DNA of 64,000 bases from Morinoia aosen (taxonomy: Eukaryota > Arthropoda > Malacostraca > Amphipoda > Talitridae). The notes under the pieces were generated by a model. The model was not told where the DNA came from and ran no database searches. It saw only the letters and a list, made by a program, of their open reading frames with translations. This document shows, piece after piece, positions 47,911 to 60,444 of this stretch. Each line of letters opens with the position of its first letter. The first letter of the stretch is position 1. Both the position numbers and the translations under genes were made by a program. The stretch spans positions 63,176,201 through 63,240,200 of the forward strand of contig CM059562.1 of assembly GCA_030386875.1 (NCBI GenBank). The letters run 5' to 3'.

Positions 47911-49480
47911 TTCATTCCCAGTATGCTATCGTTATCATGGCTCGTTCGGATATCTTTACCGGTTACTGCACTGATGTCTCAAGTTGATTTTCCTTCCCTA
48001 TGAAACCCAGTGATGCGTCCGATATCAAATGCTGACTGGCCCTTTCCACAGGTCTTCATTTCTCCGATATAAATGAAAGCCTAGAATTCTACATGCACTC
48101 AAAACCAATCTTTACTACTCGATAAAACACTTTTAGAGAGTTGGCGTACACGTTTTTACCGGAACGAATGAAGTCTGGAATAGAATAATAAAAAATACAT
48201 TGAGTATGTAAAATGCAGTGCGCGACTCATTCTCTGGCCACTTAGTGTATTCTTCAGGAGCTAATTAAGTCTGTCGTTTTAATATAAATTACCTATAAAC
48301 CTTCCATAGGTGTCTTTCAAATTCACGAATTATTGAACGTAACACTAGAATTAATTCCAAGTTGAACGGTTATCAGTCAACTATCTGCGATTTTTTTACT
48401 TCGATTTTCTTACGAGCTCTCAATTTTTCTAATCGTTGAACTATTCATAATGCTCAGGGATAATCGTTTTTCAACTTCAAACGTCGTAGCAACTTTTAAC
48501 ATGCTTAGTTTAGCACTATGAGTACAATGAGTTTAGCTGTAATCAGTACATCACGCATCCACTAAGGATCCATTTTTTTAATAAACGAACGCGATTCATT
48601 TGTATAAATTATGAGTATAATCATCAATATAAGAACATAAATGCCATGAACCAAAATAATACCTAATAATTGAATTATTTCCTTCCTCTCTCGGTGCGGT
48701 CGTAGAGAGGGTATGATTCTTAAGACACATTCATGTCAGGTGCAATACGCTGCGGCCGTTGTTATTGTATCCTACATGCACTTCTGAAGCCGGAATTGCA
48801 TTCACTCAGAGAAAATTCAGTGGTAAGAACACACTTCACCAATTCTTTGCCTTTGGACACTGTGCCCCAGAAACGTTACTTTTTGCGTCCTCACTGCGCG
48901 GAAATGTTCTACAGATAAATACAACGCATTTGTTAGTTAAAAGACAGCGATGACTTGCTAGGCGTTCAGCTTTCTTTGTGTTGAAATTAAACGTTCGTGA
49001 CCATGTTTAAAAGTGCTGAAGGCTTAGAGCTCGAAAATGATGTGTTTAAAAACAAGTTCTGAAGAACATATCGAACAGGATGACCTTAAAATGAATCTTT
49101 GACTCCGTCTTTCAGAACGCAGGATAATAATCTTGGTATATTTTAAAACTACGCAATTCATCAGCAACCAGTTGGGTTAATATTTAATGACTATCATTAA
49201 TTTAATGATTTTTTGTTTGTTTTGGGCTTTCGGTTAAAAATAATATTCAATTTTATTTGCTACGGAGAAAGTTTATTTAGTGATGAAAATTTGTTGAGAC
49301 GCATTTCAGATCGAAATGCGTAGAGACCATAAACTCTACTATACTACTCTGACTCTTTTATTCATGGTTTGTCACAAATTATGGCAGCAAAAACTTCACT
49401 AACCGATGCCAAGATAATTTCTGTCTCAGTTGAATATGGAATTGAGTGTATATAGGGTGTTATTTTAGTGATGATATGCT
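47911..49480. other. Unassigned AT-rich DNA
   Basis: No gene, RNA gene or mobile element recognised. Overlapping 60-codon frames at 48733-48953 lack any family resemblance. Confidence 0.45.
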
Positions 49481-49483
49481 TTT

Positions 49484-49915
49484 ACGACTACGGCCCGTCC
49501 AATTCTATCACGACTACTACACACCTAATTTTATTACGACTACTGCACGTCTAATTTTATTACGACTACTGCACGTCTAATTTTATTACGACTACGGCAC
49601 GTCTAATTTCATTACGACTACTGCACGTCTAATTTTATTACGACTGCTGCACGTCTAATTAAATTACGACTGCTGCACGTCTAATTTCATTACCATTACT
49701 TGACGTCTAAATTTATTACGACTACTGCCCGTCTAATTTTATTACGACTGCTTACACGTCAAACTCATTACCATTACTTGACGCCTAAGTTTATTACGAT
49801 TACTGCCCGTCTAATTTTATTACGACTACGGCACGTCTAATTTTATTACGACTACTGTACGTATAATTTTATTACGACTACTGCAAGTCTAACTTTGCTC
49901 CGGCACGTCTATAAT
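49484..49915 (+). repeat. Second 26-bp minisatellite, about 16 units
   Basis: The core TTATTACGACTACTGCACGT recurs with a 26-bp step. TTATTACG occurs at 49531, 49557, 49583, 49843 and 49869, all in the same 26-bp phase, so no net indels are visible across most of the array. Units vary by substitution (CTGCACGTC, CGGCACGTC, CTGCCCGTC, and TTACCATTACTTGACGTC variants). Edges are degenerate (CGACTACGGCCCGTCC at about 49487; GCTCCGGCACGTCTA at about 49898). The sequence is not clearly related to the 5.2-7.8 kb array, although the period is the same. Confidence 0.95.
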
Positions 49916-52900
49916 TCTGTTCTGCTACTTTACTACATCCTTGATCATAACCTCTGAAAACATTGAAAGTAAATGATGCTGCATGCGAGCATTGAATGTT
50001 CTTCAAATATTTACTTTGGGACAAAAATACACAAAGTAGCTTACACCCACCACATCTACTGCACAATACGGCGGAAAATCTTAGACAAGGTGTAGAATTA
50101 GTTTTCTTTGAACGTAAATAAATAACGGGTGCAATCTCTATCCCACAGCTCTTTCACTACTAATATTGAAGATAATGAAATAACTACTGAATCTTATCTT
50201 GGTGTACAAAAACTATTCAGATGTAAATAAAAAAATTGGAGCAAATGAAACAACACAAAGACTTTTGTCTCTAAGCCAAACGAACAAATGCGATATTACA
50301 CAGGGTAAAATATTTTCAAATTTTCACAGTTTTGCAGTGGTTGAACGATTGGGAAAGCATTTCCAAAATGCGATTGTAACTAGAGAGCGATCAATAGCGA
50401 TCGTTGATGATATGTTGTCTTCGTAGAAGCGGGGATAATTGAGCGGCTGTCTCACCATAGTGAAGATCTGTGACAATTACGCTGGCTGCGCAAAATCAAC
50501 AATGAAAACACCAAGCTTATAATGACTGACAGGTCTCTCTTATTTTATCAACGATGATACGCTGATACGACCAATGAAATTGAAATAACTCGATGGAATT
50601 TTTCCTTAGCGATGTTAGGGTCGGAGAGAAAATTGTGCGGGGAATGACATGTGCATTTAAGCTGTAATCATGAACGCCAGCCGCTGAAACGAGCATTTTC
50701 CTTCCAAGTGGCGAGACATATACGCATAATAGGGTTCGAAACGATATTGTTAAGTAAAACCTTCTTGAAAATCGTTAGAAGACATTCGAAACCGGTATCA
50801 GACGTGATGAGAGACTCTCAGCCAAGCGTGTAGAGTTGCAGATGTTATGTCAAACTCAACAGACCAGGTTCTTTCAGCTGTTAAGATCAAGGCTGTCATC
50901 TACCTCACTTTTACTATAGGTATGCAGTCTTCGCCACTAAGATGTCACTCTACAGCTCTTTGACGTTGCTGAACGCACCAAATCGGAAAGGAAAATCAGG
51001 ATTCAGAAAAGAATGGATGGATTAAGTGACGCAGTAAGCAAATGTAGAGTAAGTGATTTACAAGCGGAGTAGTTTACACAGGCTTTCCTCCGATCAACTC
51101 AAATAATTATTCCTAATCTCCTTGGATTCCACTGCCTATTTCAAATGTTTGAAACCGATAAATATGAGATCTCGAGGGTCCACCTGATTCTTTCTCCCTT
51201 CATAAATTCTTTAACTTCAACCTTTTTTTGGGCTTTTACTATCGCCTCTCTTCCTACTTTGAGGATAGTTGACAACTTATTAATCCAACGAGACAAACGA
51301 GAACTTCATGCAAATCCCGCTAAAAATCAAGTTTAAACTAGACTCTGAAAACATTCATAAATTTTTTCTTTAAGGTAACCTAGCAAATGCAATATGTTAC
51401 TGCATAATCAATGAATTTCTGATATCGCAAATAATTTTTACAATCTGTAAAAGTTGAAAGGTATGAAGATCGTATTTGAACATCGTGGTTCTATACGAAG
51501 GGTGATCAATAACATGCTGATATTTCCATAGTGAAAGGGACTATGGAGAGACTGTCGTACCGGAGTCAAAAAAGCCTATATGTTTTAAGGCAAATAGATA
51601 TTCAACTTCACTTCCAAAAATGAGGTATCATAAGACAGTTGCTTCAAATTCTCTTCGCATACCGTGCAAACACGTTGTGGAGTATTAAGGCAATAAAAAA
51701 TAATTTCAAAGTACGAAATTTATATGTATTCACAGTGAGAAAAGGATATATTTTCTGTAGATGTGCATCGGGAGGTATGAACAAGAGTATTAGAAGGAAG
51801 ACATTCTTAACGTGTTCAGTGCACTGGGATGAACTGAAGGTCTTAATTTAACTGAAATTCAAGTCAGTTTCACTATTCAATCCTGAAGATGACGAACACT
51901 AAATGGGCCGCCCTTTCATTTCGCCATGGTTAAGTTCAAAGGAAAACTGGGTTAAGAAAATATATTCAGTGACCACCGGTGGGTCAAGCCGCAGTAAACG
52001 TATAAAGAACAGGTTCCAACTATCCCTCTTACCAGGGAAATAACATACGATTTATGATTCTAGAAACATTGTTCAGATCTTGAAAATCACGTTGATGAAA
52101 AGTGAATTAAATAATTTCCTAACATGATATACAGAGTGGAAGAATCGCAAAAATACAACCTCTCAATGAACATATATCAAAATACAAATGAACGATAATA
52201 TATATTTTACTGCTCTTCGTGACGACAAATCCACTCTCTGCCATACTTCAGCGCACAAATTAAAATTTAACGACGAGACTGAAATGCAATCGCACCAGCG
52301 GTCGTGAACTAATTTGAATAGCAAACATTCCTGGCCTTTTATTGTGCAGTTCTCAATAAGCTCTTTCAGCGACTATAGCTACATCAGAGACACTAAGCCT
52401 AATTTATTTTGCATTTAAACTGATTCGCGTTGACAGCTTTCGCAGCCTGATTTGCAGCCCATATTGTTATAGAAGAAGCGGGGGAGTTTTAAGCAGACAT
52501 TAATCGTAGTTCAGGGGACTCGTAGTGTATTATGAAATGCTTCTAAATTGCCACTATTTCCTCGCGATGAAATATTTTGTTACAAGGTTAGGAGCGAAGA
52601 ACTTTGGAAAAATTGTAATGAAACGTTTCAAGGCTCAGTTTGTCACCAGACATCATCTGTTAAAGAGGATAAAACAAAACGAGGTCAATTCACAAGGTTG
52701 CTTAGCGAATATTCCTATGTAGGTAATTACGAAGTAAATATGTCGAATGATACAATAAAGAAAACACACTTTTAGGCATTAAACAGTAAAGTAAAATTAG
52801 TGTAAGTTATAGTGGGAAAAAGTTATGGATGGAATTACAGAGTTTCTACACACGATGCTACCGATACATGCAGTTGACTTCTAAAGGTATGAATTCGAAC

Positions 52901-53100
52901 TCTAACTTGAAGGTATTTATATAAGAACCCTCTGATGAAGTAACACTTTGAACAGACAGTCAAACTATACTTTCTCTCTCAAATTAGCCATAACCATTAG
53001 TTCTAAGTTATGAACATAAACCTCCTTAATTTTTTCAAACTTTAATTTGAGATTTATTCATCTCCATATTTGGGGCACATAAACGGCTTGTCTCTACCAG
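49916..53100. other. Unassigned AT-rich DNA
   Basis: No gene, RNA gene or mobile element recognised. Short frames (60-75 codons) at 50199, 50651, 51639 and 52525-52775 lack family resemblance and splice context. Confidence 0.4.
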
Positions 53101-53118
53101 GCCAACGATATCGTTGGC
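53101..53118. other. 18-bp perfect palindrome
   Basis: GCCAACGATATCGTTGGC is its own reverse complement, with no mismatch or spacer. It lies about 80 bp before the hairpin element at 53197. It could be a dimer-binding site or part of an older insertion boundary. Confidence 0.8.
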
Positions 53119-53196
53119 TGTTAGATTTTTACCTATTTGAAATTAAATTTGATTATGCCTCTTTCTTCTAGTAGTGTACAAGCTTGTGGCAGGCAG

Positions 53197-53431
53197 GTCA
53201 GATCTTTTCCAGATAAGCGCCGCCACTAGTGCAACACATGAGTTCACCCACTTTTAACTTCCGAAATAATGCACTTATCGACTTCAAATTACTCTCACAC
53301 GAAATAATAAAACAGTCTTTCGCTTGAGAGGAATTTGAAGTCGATAGGTTATTATTTTGAATGTTACAATTTACAAGTGGGTGAACTTATTTGTTGTATC
53401 AGTGGCGGGGCTTATCTGGAAAAGATCTGAC
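53197..53431. mobile_element. 235-bp full-length hairpin (foldback/MITE-like) element
   Basis: The left end GTCAGATCTTTTCCAGATAA is repeated as an exact inverted copy at the right end; the perfect terminal match is 22 bp. Complementarity continues along nearly the whole length. Paired blocks include GCCACTAG/ATCAGTGGC, GTTCACCCACTT/AAGTGGGTGAAC and TATCGACTTCAAATT/AATTTGAAGTCGATA. The arms are about 105 bp around a roughly 25-base loop. There is no coding capacity. No clear target-site duplication is visible, so the superfamily is unknown. A non-autonomous DNA transposon is the most likely class; a chance inverted duplication is less likely given the sharp ends. Confidence 0.75.
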
Positions 53432-53495
53432 AAGTTTTTTAATTCCTCCATTACATCAAATAAAAAAACCTTTGTGTACTTGGATCAGTAATTTG

Positions 53496-53512
53496 TTGGC
53501 TCAGTGAGCCAA
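53496..53512. other. 17-bp palindrome downstream of the hairpin element
   Basis: TTGGCTCA-G-TGAGCCAA has perfect 8-base arms around a central G. With the 18-bp palindrome at 53101 it brackets the hairpin element. Both carry TTGGC, but wider similarity is weak. Confidence 0.7.
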
Positions 53513-54033
53513 GGACACTATACCTGGCAATATCCTTCGTAATTTGTTTCATGTAGGTTTGCAAATTTCAAATTTATTGCAAATTTGTAATATAATTTAT
53601 TTTTTCTTATTTTAATAAATTTTTAGCAATGGAAATGTGAAGGTGTAAGAAGTAGGAATTACCCTCAAAACTACAATCACCATTGCCATTGCTAGTATCT
53701 TTTTTACGAAGTATAAAATTTGTTCTGCACCGAACGTCAAAATCTATGTTCCAATTGCTCGTCAAATACTTAATTCTTTAAAAATAAATGTTGAAATACC
53801 TTAGAAAATTATTCGTAGAATACTTTTTTCAAATGTACACACCTACGTCTGTCAACTGTCATCATTTACGTATTTTATGAAGTTTGCATGTACTAGTGGA
53901 GCAATATTTGGAAAATGGGCTTTCTTAAAACCCTTGTCGATGACTCCGTCCGAAAAAAAGTGTACCTGAGCTGTGCTAGCCCGCTGGGCAAACGCCCGTA
54001 TGTTGTGAGAACGCGGGCTTTTCCTCTATACGT

Positions 54034-54939
54034 TGTAATAGAGCTGATTTCTCCAGCCTGTCTCTTGTAGGCGCCTGCGATACACATAGGGTTAAGAATT
54101 TTAATTATGCTTTTGTTCCTATAACTTTATCATTCATTTTATTTCGTACTGTTCCTATTTATAATATGTATTATTGGTTGTCATATTTCTACGAAATATT
54201 AATTTTATTTGTTCCTCATGAGTCTGTTTATGCGAACAGAGAAGCCACCTCTGCGGTTACGTACAGAGGCCTGCCACCGCACCCTATTAATCTGTTGTGG
54301 TTGTCGCTGTGTGCGGGGGCTTCTCGGGCGGTCGCTTAGGACCGACATGTGACTATTTGATAATTTGTATAGGAGCTTAGGAAAGTGTAGTCGTTAGTGT
54401 AATTGTTATTGATTTTTCATATTATCGAATCTTAGTGTTAGTTAGCTCATTAATCATCACAATACTTACCAATCCGAATACTTGAAGATTTCTGATTATC
54501 CAACGTATAAGTCTTGTTTCTCTAAATTACAGTTCATTGTTTCAATAATAAATATCTGTAGAGCTCTATAGCTTCACGTTAGGTTTGGTGACAGTTAGAT
54601 GTTTTTCTATCTGCCTAGCTCCGATTATTGAGCTACCGATGCTACAGAGCAGTGTTATCCAAGGGTAACTCAATACAGTTCTATTGTGTATAACCCGAGT
54701 TTTTGTGTGTAAATATAATGATAAACTCCTCTGTATTTCCTGAAACTTTATAGTGATAGTGTGTAACTCTTTATTTGATTTGTTTTTCAGGCTCACATAT
54801 CGGACTTTTGTTTACTTAGTTTACTTAGTTTTTTTCAATTCTATTCATATCTACCAACAAAGCCTGCACCCCATCGCCTCTTCCTAATTTCCACTGGGTA
54901 TCATAGTGTTAACTACGCCCAGTGGCTGGACCTATAACA
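54034..54939 (-). mobile_element. Solo LTR, copy 1 (minus orientation)
   Basis: This is the reverse complement of 57545-58436 along its entire length, with scattered substitutions and small indels. Read on the minus strand it begins TGTTATAGGTCCAGCCACTG and ends in CTCTATTACA, giving the inverted TGTTATAG...CTATTACA ends expected of an LTR. The flanks are ACGT on the left and ACGG on the right, a 4-bp target-site duplication with one change. No primer-binding site, polypurine tract or internal coding region adjoins it, so it is a solo LTR. The TATA box seen in copy 2 is degraded here (AGATATGAAT). Confidence 0.8.
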
Positions 54940-57544
54940 ACGGGATGAGGGGAAGTCGATTGCGGCAATTTCCTTGGGGAGGAGAGACTTTGTTAATTAT
55001 GATGAAATGTAAATCCAATTCAATGAGCTCTTTTTAATGACACAACCAACATTATAATTAACTGTGTATTAATTTCTTTCGGGTAATTCGGGGAAACTCG
55101 CTCTCAAGAAGTACAGAAGAACTTGGATATTAAATGCTTTTCTTGATAGATTTTAATTTACTTACACCTTCCTGTTTAACTCTCGTATAACAACTATTCT
55201 TCGACCATAGAGTTGGAATACCTATAGAAAACTGTTATGTAGGTATGCAGAGATATACCCTAAAAGTGTCACTATTACGACACAATACAACAAGAACTTA
55301 GTTCGAATAGCGTGCCGACTAACCTTTTGAATTTAAGATTTATTGAAACAGACTTAGTGCGCCATCATAACTTTTGATTCGCATGGGGAGGGAATTTTTT
55401 TTATAAAGATGCATGTGAATAAAACTCTTGAAAAACTGCAAAAAAATTAGTTGAGACTATCTTCAATGTATAAAATGAAAAATAATAGCACCCAAGCAAT
55501 AATGAAGATGACCAGGAAATCTTTTTGCGTCAGTTCTCCTTACTTCTTTTGTCAAAATAATATCACGTGTTATTTCTCAACAAACTGGTAGGATATTTGT
55601 TATCCCTCTGTGGCTTTCAAGTGTCTGCTACAGCTGCAAAACTTCGTCTGTATTGTTGCTAACTTTCAAATTTTGACGGACGGTATTGAGCGTCCGTAAA
55701 GCATGAGGCTTTTTCTTATTATCCTTTATTTTGAATTGTTACTTATAATTATTAAATATTTTCACTTCAAACTGAATTCAAGAACACTGTCTGTAAAATT
55801 TAGATTTTTGTGCAAAATGCAAGAACATTGACGGTAAAGCGGATGAAATGCACGATTTTACCTCAGAAATCTACGTAGAGTGACGGTTTATACGAGCATG
55901 CATGATCTTTACTACAGATGAGAGCCTTGAAATAAAAATGATCAGCTTGTTCATGACGCTCAGTTTACCATCGATGCTATTCCATTAGGAATACTTTCAG
56001 TTCGAAAACTTTGCTCCGGAAGCCAATTTTTATTGACGTATCGTAATTCCTTTATGATACCTGAGATGACACGATCGAAATTGATCTTTTATCTACATCA
56101 TATGAAGCCTTACAGGAATTACCGGTAATTTTTTCTGCCATTCAATTGATTTTTGCTAGCTGTTTTTATAAAAAAATGCTCACCTATAGAGATGAAAATG
56201 TGTTCTGAATTTCCGGGAAAAAATAAATATTCTTCATCTATCAAAGGTCGGTGAACTAGGAAATCAACGGTACGCAGTTACGGCTCGTTTATAAAACACT
56301 TCAGCCAATAACGGTGACAGGAGTCGTCCGTTTAATAAGCTTGACGAGCCGTCAGTCCACGCGTCAATCTATCATGCGCGCCGCTGCCGAGTTATTCAAT
56401 GAGAGCTCCGTCATTCAATTTCATCTCATTTAAAACAATTCGAATGAAATCAAAAAGGAAATAACAAGTTTTTGTCTAGGTCTGTATGGAGCGAAAGTTA
56501 TGGTCGAAATGGATAAAAGTATCACGAAAGGCATGTAGTTGGATTGAGAATGTAAATAATATTACGATATTTTTTCTAATACGATGTTGGACATGACAAT
56601 CGCGTTTGATATTTCTTGCAAACTCTCAACAATAAGCTGTCTCAAAAGTTAAGATAATGAAGAACTGACTTCTAAACTGAGCGACACGAGTCGGCTTTAT
56701 AAACTCAGAGGACAAGAATAACAAACACGAGTGCGTTATGCATCATAATTCATGTCGTTGGTGGGGCTTTCTTACTATAGATAAAAAATTACGGCAGACG
56801 CGGAAGAGAATGTGTGAGATACAAGGTCGATGAACGTCTTCCTGTCTAAACGCAGCAGGGGCTCAAAATTTAGCTCCTGAGCCATATCAGTATCAGGCCA
56901 TTTATTAAATATTCAGCAGGAAAATCATACATAATTATCATTGTATTGAAACGGAAAACAATAATTAAAACATGAACAAAGTAAGAACATTACGCAAACA
57001 ATGCCTTTTCATTCCTGTGTGTATACTGAATAATATATGTGATCACTTGTAAGATGTTATTCGCTAACAACTTGGGCAATGCGAAAAAATCGAAAAACAA
57101 CTTCATCTATACTTTACCTCTAACCCTAACATCAAGAATCAGCAACCGTAGTAGCTTAAATACAAAGAAAAATAATTATTAACGAAATATTTATACTTGC
57201 ACACTTACAAACATTTTTGAGGGATGTTTTATAAATCTATTATTTTTGTTACGTTGAACGGAATCAGTTTAAGTTAACAATTAAAGATGAAAACAGCAGT
57301 ACACCACCATGCAGGCTGAGAGCTGATAATAGCTTAAAAACTCGGGAAACCGCGATAGCAACAGCAGCAGTACATAGCTCCGTCAAAGACCTGTCACAGC
57401 TCTACAAATACCAAAATCCAGCAACGACCGTGAAATTCTCGGAGCCAGCGAGAGTAGACTGTCGGACTCGACACTGCACCGCACAGCACACACGTACAAG
57501 GCAGCGGCTTACACGGAGACGCAGCAGGTAGCCGCTGTTGAAAC
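54940..57544. other. Unassigned DNA between the two solo LTRs
   Basis: No retroelement internal sequence is present, which argues against the two LTRs bounding one element. The last 250 bp (about 57290-57540) is GC-richer and has an open plus frame of about 60 codons with a donor-like CAG|GTAGCC at about 57529, just before the LTR insertion. I do not recognise the peptide. A further GC-richer patch lies at 56330-56420. Confidence 0.4.
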
Positions 57545-58436
57545 TGTTATAGGTCCAGCCACTGAGCGTAGTTAGCACTTTGTTACCCAGTGGAAATTAG
57601 GAAGAGGCGATGGGGTGCAGGCTTTATTGGTATATAAGAATAAAATAAAATAAAAACTAAGTAAACAAAGTCCGATAAGTGAGTCTGATAAACAAAAAAT
57701 GAAATAGAAAGTTACACACTATGACTATAAAGTTTCAGGAAATACACATGAATTTATCATTATATTCACACACATAAACTCGAGTTATAGACAATAGAAC
57801 TGTCTATTGAGTTACCCTTGGGTAACACTGCTCTGTAGCATCGGTAGCACAATAATAAGAGCTCGGCAGAGAGAAAAAAATTGAACTGTCACCAAACCTA
57901 ACGTGAAGCCATAGAGCTCAACAGATATTTATTATTGAAACAATAAACTGCAATTTAGAGAAACAAGACTTATACACTGGATAATCAGAAGTCTTTAAGT
58001 GTTCGGATGGTTAAGTATTGTAACGATTAATGAGCTAACTAATACTAAGAAATATGAAAAATCAATAACAATTACCCTTACAAATACAGTTTTCTTAATT
58101 GCTACAAATTATCAAACGGTTATTTAACCGCCCGAGAAGCCCCGCACACCCGCACACAGAGACGACCCACAACAGATTAATAGGGTGCGGTGGCAGGCCT
58201 TGGCACGTAAACGTCGAGGTGGCTGGTCTTTCCATGCAAACAGATACTTTAAAAGCAACTAAAATTAATATTCCGGAGAAAGAGGACAAACAATAATACG
58301 AATAAGGATTACTAGGAACAGTACGAAATAAAATGAATGTTAAGGTTATAGGAACAAAGGCATAATTAAAGTTCTTAACCCTATGGGCATCGCAGGCATC
58401 TACAAGAGACAGGCTGGAAAACTAAGCTCTATTACA
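57545..58436 (+). mobile_element. Solo LTR, copy 2, with perfect 4-bp target-site duplication
   Basis: The element begins TGTTATAGGTCCAGCCACTG and ends GCTCTATTACA. It is flanked by AAAC (57541-57544) and AAAC (58437-58440), a perfect 4-bp target-site duplication. A TATA box (TATATAAG, 57631-57638) and AATAAA signals (for example 57942-57947) lie inside. A 4-bp duplication and TGT...ACA ends are typical of Ty3/Gypsy-type elements, but the family cannot be fixed without internal coding sequence. It is the same family as 54034-54939, in the opposite orientation. Confidence 0.88.
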
Positions 58437-58440
58437 AAAC

Positions 58441-59832
58441 GAGTGCGGGGCTGATTTTCCTGAAGTGATGTATAAGCGTAAATGAAGAGACTGCAACGAC
58501 CGGGCTTCGACTTTCCTCATGACTTTACGTGGCAATGCAGAGCTCGGTATGGACCTTCGAAAGGCAGCTCACAATCGAGAGAATGAACATATATTTTTTT
58601 TAAAAACAGACTTAGATTCAGACCGGGTTTTTTGTTGAATATTCTCATTGAACAACATTTTTGTAGGGTTATCGATAAGATACGTATCGGCATTTAGTAC
58701 TTTCTCACTCATGCATGCAAATGACCAGGCATGCGCGAGTGACCAGCTATGCGCCACAGGTCTCTACCAATATACTGTAGAACCTTGTAATATAATTGAT
58801 CAATCGATTATTATATAAGGCTGATTTCTAGGAAATCTCACTTTCAGGATAAAACGGAAAAAACGTAGCTAAGAACATCATGGTAAACACAATCGTTTCA
58901 GATTATAAAAATTTATTTTCAGTGCTCAGAAAAATAATTAATCACAGGGGTGAAAAAAATGTAAACTCTACTCCATCTGAATAAACCTAAAATAAAGCAC
59001 TGACATTGAAAATACAATAATGAAACTAAAAAATATTGAAAACATCCTTTGTTTTTTTTTAATTTGTCGTAGTTTTATTTTATTATTTTCATTTCAAAGT
59101 CAATGTTTTATTTTCAATTTATACGTATGAAAATTTTTCAAAACATTTATTCATTGTTTTTAGAGCACTGAAGATAGATTTTTTATCATCTGAAACGTTC
59201 GTTTATATCATGACGTAATATTCTTACCAACTTTGGTTTTACTTTTTATCCTTACATAAGTTTTGCTTGATATATAACAGTTTAGAATTTTCTTTATATG
59301 TGAGTTTAAGAACAAATTTGTATTTTATGGCTGATAAGCAAGTCATACCTACATTCTTTTAATGGCGATCCAGTGTACGGAGACTTTTGGCTCAGGAAAA
59401 ATGCAAGAATAGACTAAAAGATGAAAAGACTAAGACTTGAAGTAAAGGTAAACGCTCAAGATTGGCAGTAGAACTCAACTCAAGTAAGACAGGGAGAGAT
59501 CGCAGTCAATCATGTTGGAGCAGCTCCTATGGCACGCTCAAAAGTTAGCTGCAAGCAACAAGAGTAACAGGATTTAAGTTAATTGAAGTCGATTCCTGAA
59601 TAAAATTTGCTTTAAAAAACAACAAAATCCTGATGGAAATTAGCGTGTAAAAAGTATACATTATTTAGAAGTTGCTGTCAGTAAGAGACATCAAAATATT
59701 TGAATACTTACTCATTAGAGTAAGCGTTCGTCGGTGATATCCTACTTAATTGCTGCCGGTGTAGGGCGTTTCCTGGAAAACACAATTATAATTCGGACTT
59801 TTTGAAAGAATATGAATAGTTTTTTGTAATTT
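58441..59832. other. Unassigned AT-rich DNA
   Basis: No coding or repeat element recognised. A mildly GC-richer tail follows the LTR up to about 58570. Confidence 0.45.
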
Positions 59833-60441
59833 TTAAGACATTGAAGCTTTACGAGCTAATGGCTGCGGTCCACTAGTCAGGTGCAACGAGTGCAAGACTT
59901 TGACAAGGGAAATTACCGCCTGAAGCACAGTTTGGAGTAAACGTGTTCCGCAGATCCCGGACAAGTCCAGCATCTGTCCCATCTTGCGCAATGTAGGTCG
60001 CGATAGAATGCAACTCCCGGCCCACTTGGAGAATTTGTGAGAGAATCTCACACACTGCGTGCACAGATGAATCGGACATCGATATTTTTTATGTATGCGG
60101 CATTTATCCATTTACGCTTATGTTCGAAGCGTGGTAACGCGCCTGCATTCATGACTTCTCAGTTGCTGGTGAGAGTGGAAGAGTTATTTGAACTGTTAAG
60201 GGACCTCTGTAAGAACATGAATAGAGTAATGGAAGTGTTTCGCAAGAACCAGCGGCTTAGCAGAGAGTGGGGGTAAAACGCGTGTGGTATGACGAGCTGC
60301 GATCGGAAATACAAAGGATATTTCCACACTGCAAATGAGGCTGGGGATTTCAGTTGTAATCGGATTTACGACATGAAAATGTTATATGCTGCTGGGTTTG
60401 TGCAACGCAATAATATATTATTTCAAGTACTTATTGATTAA
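59833..60441. other. GC-richer patch with long open frames on both strands; not recognised
   Basis: On the plus strand, one frame (60037-60441) is open for 135 codons apart from a TAA at 60274-60276. A good acceptor (ATGACTTCTCAG, ending 60162) precedes a helical, charged stretch (VRVEELFELLRDLCKN), and the stop sits in GG|GTAAAA, so the region 60163-60273 could be an exon. On the minus strand, 60111-59833 (92 codons) and 60079-59873 (68 codons, starting MSDSSVHAVCEILSQIL) are also open. Composition exceeds the AT-rich flanks. No family is recognised on either strand. Confidence 0.25.
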
Positions 60442-60444
60442 CTT

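Noticed and set aside
58095-58296. Overlapping 64- and 65-codon frames on both strands
   Set aside because: They lie inside the solo LTR and are broken in the other copy.
54034-58436. A single large transposon with 0.9-kb terminal inverted repeats
   Set aside because: Each arm has LTR-type ends and its own 4-bp target-site duplication, and the interior shows no transposase or retroelement sequence.
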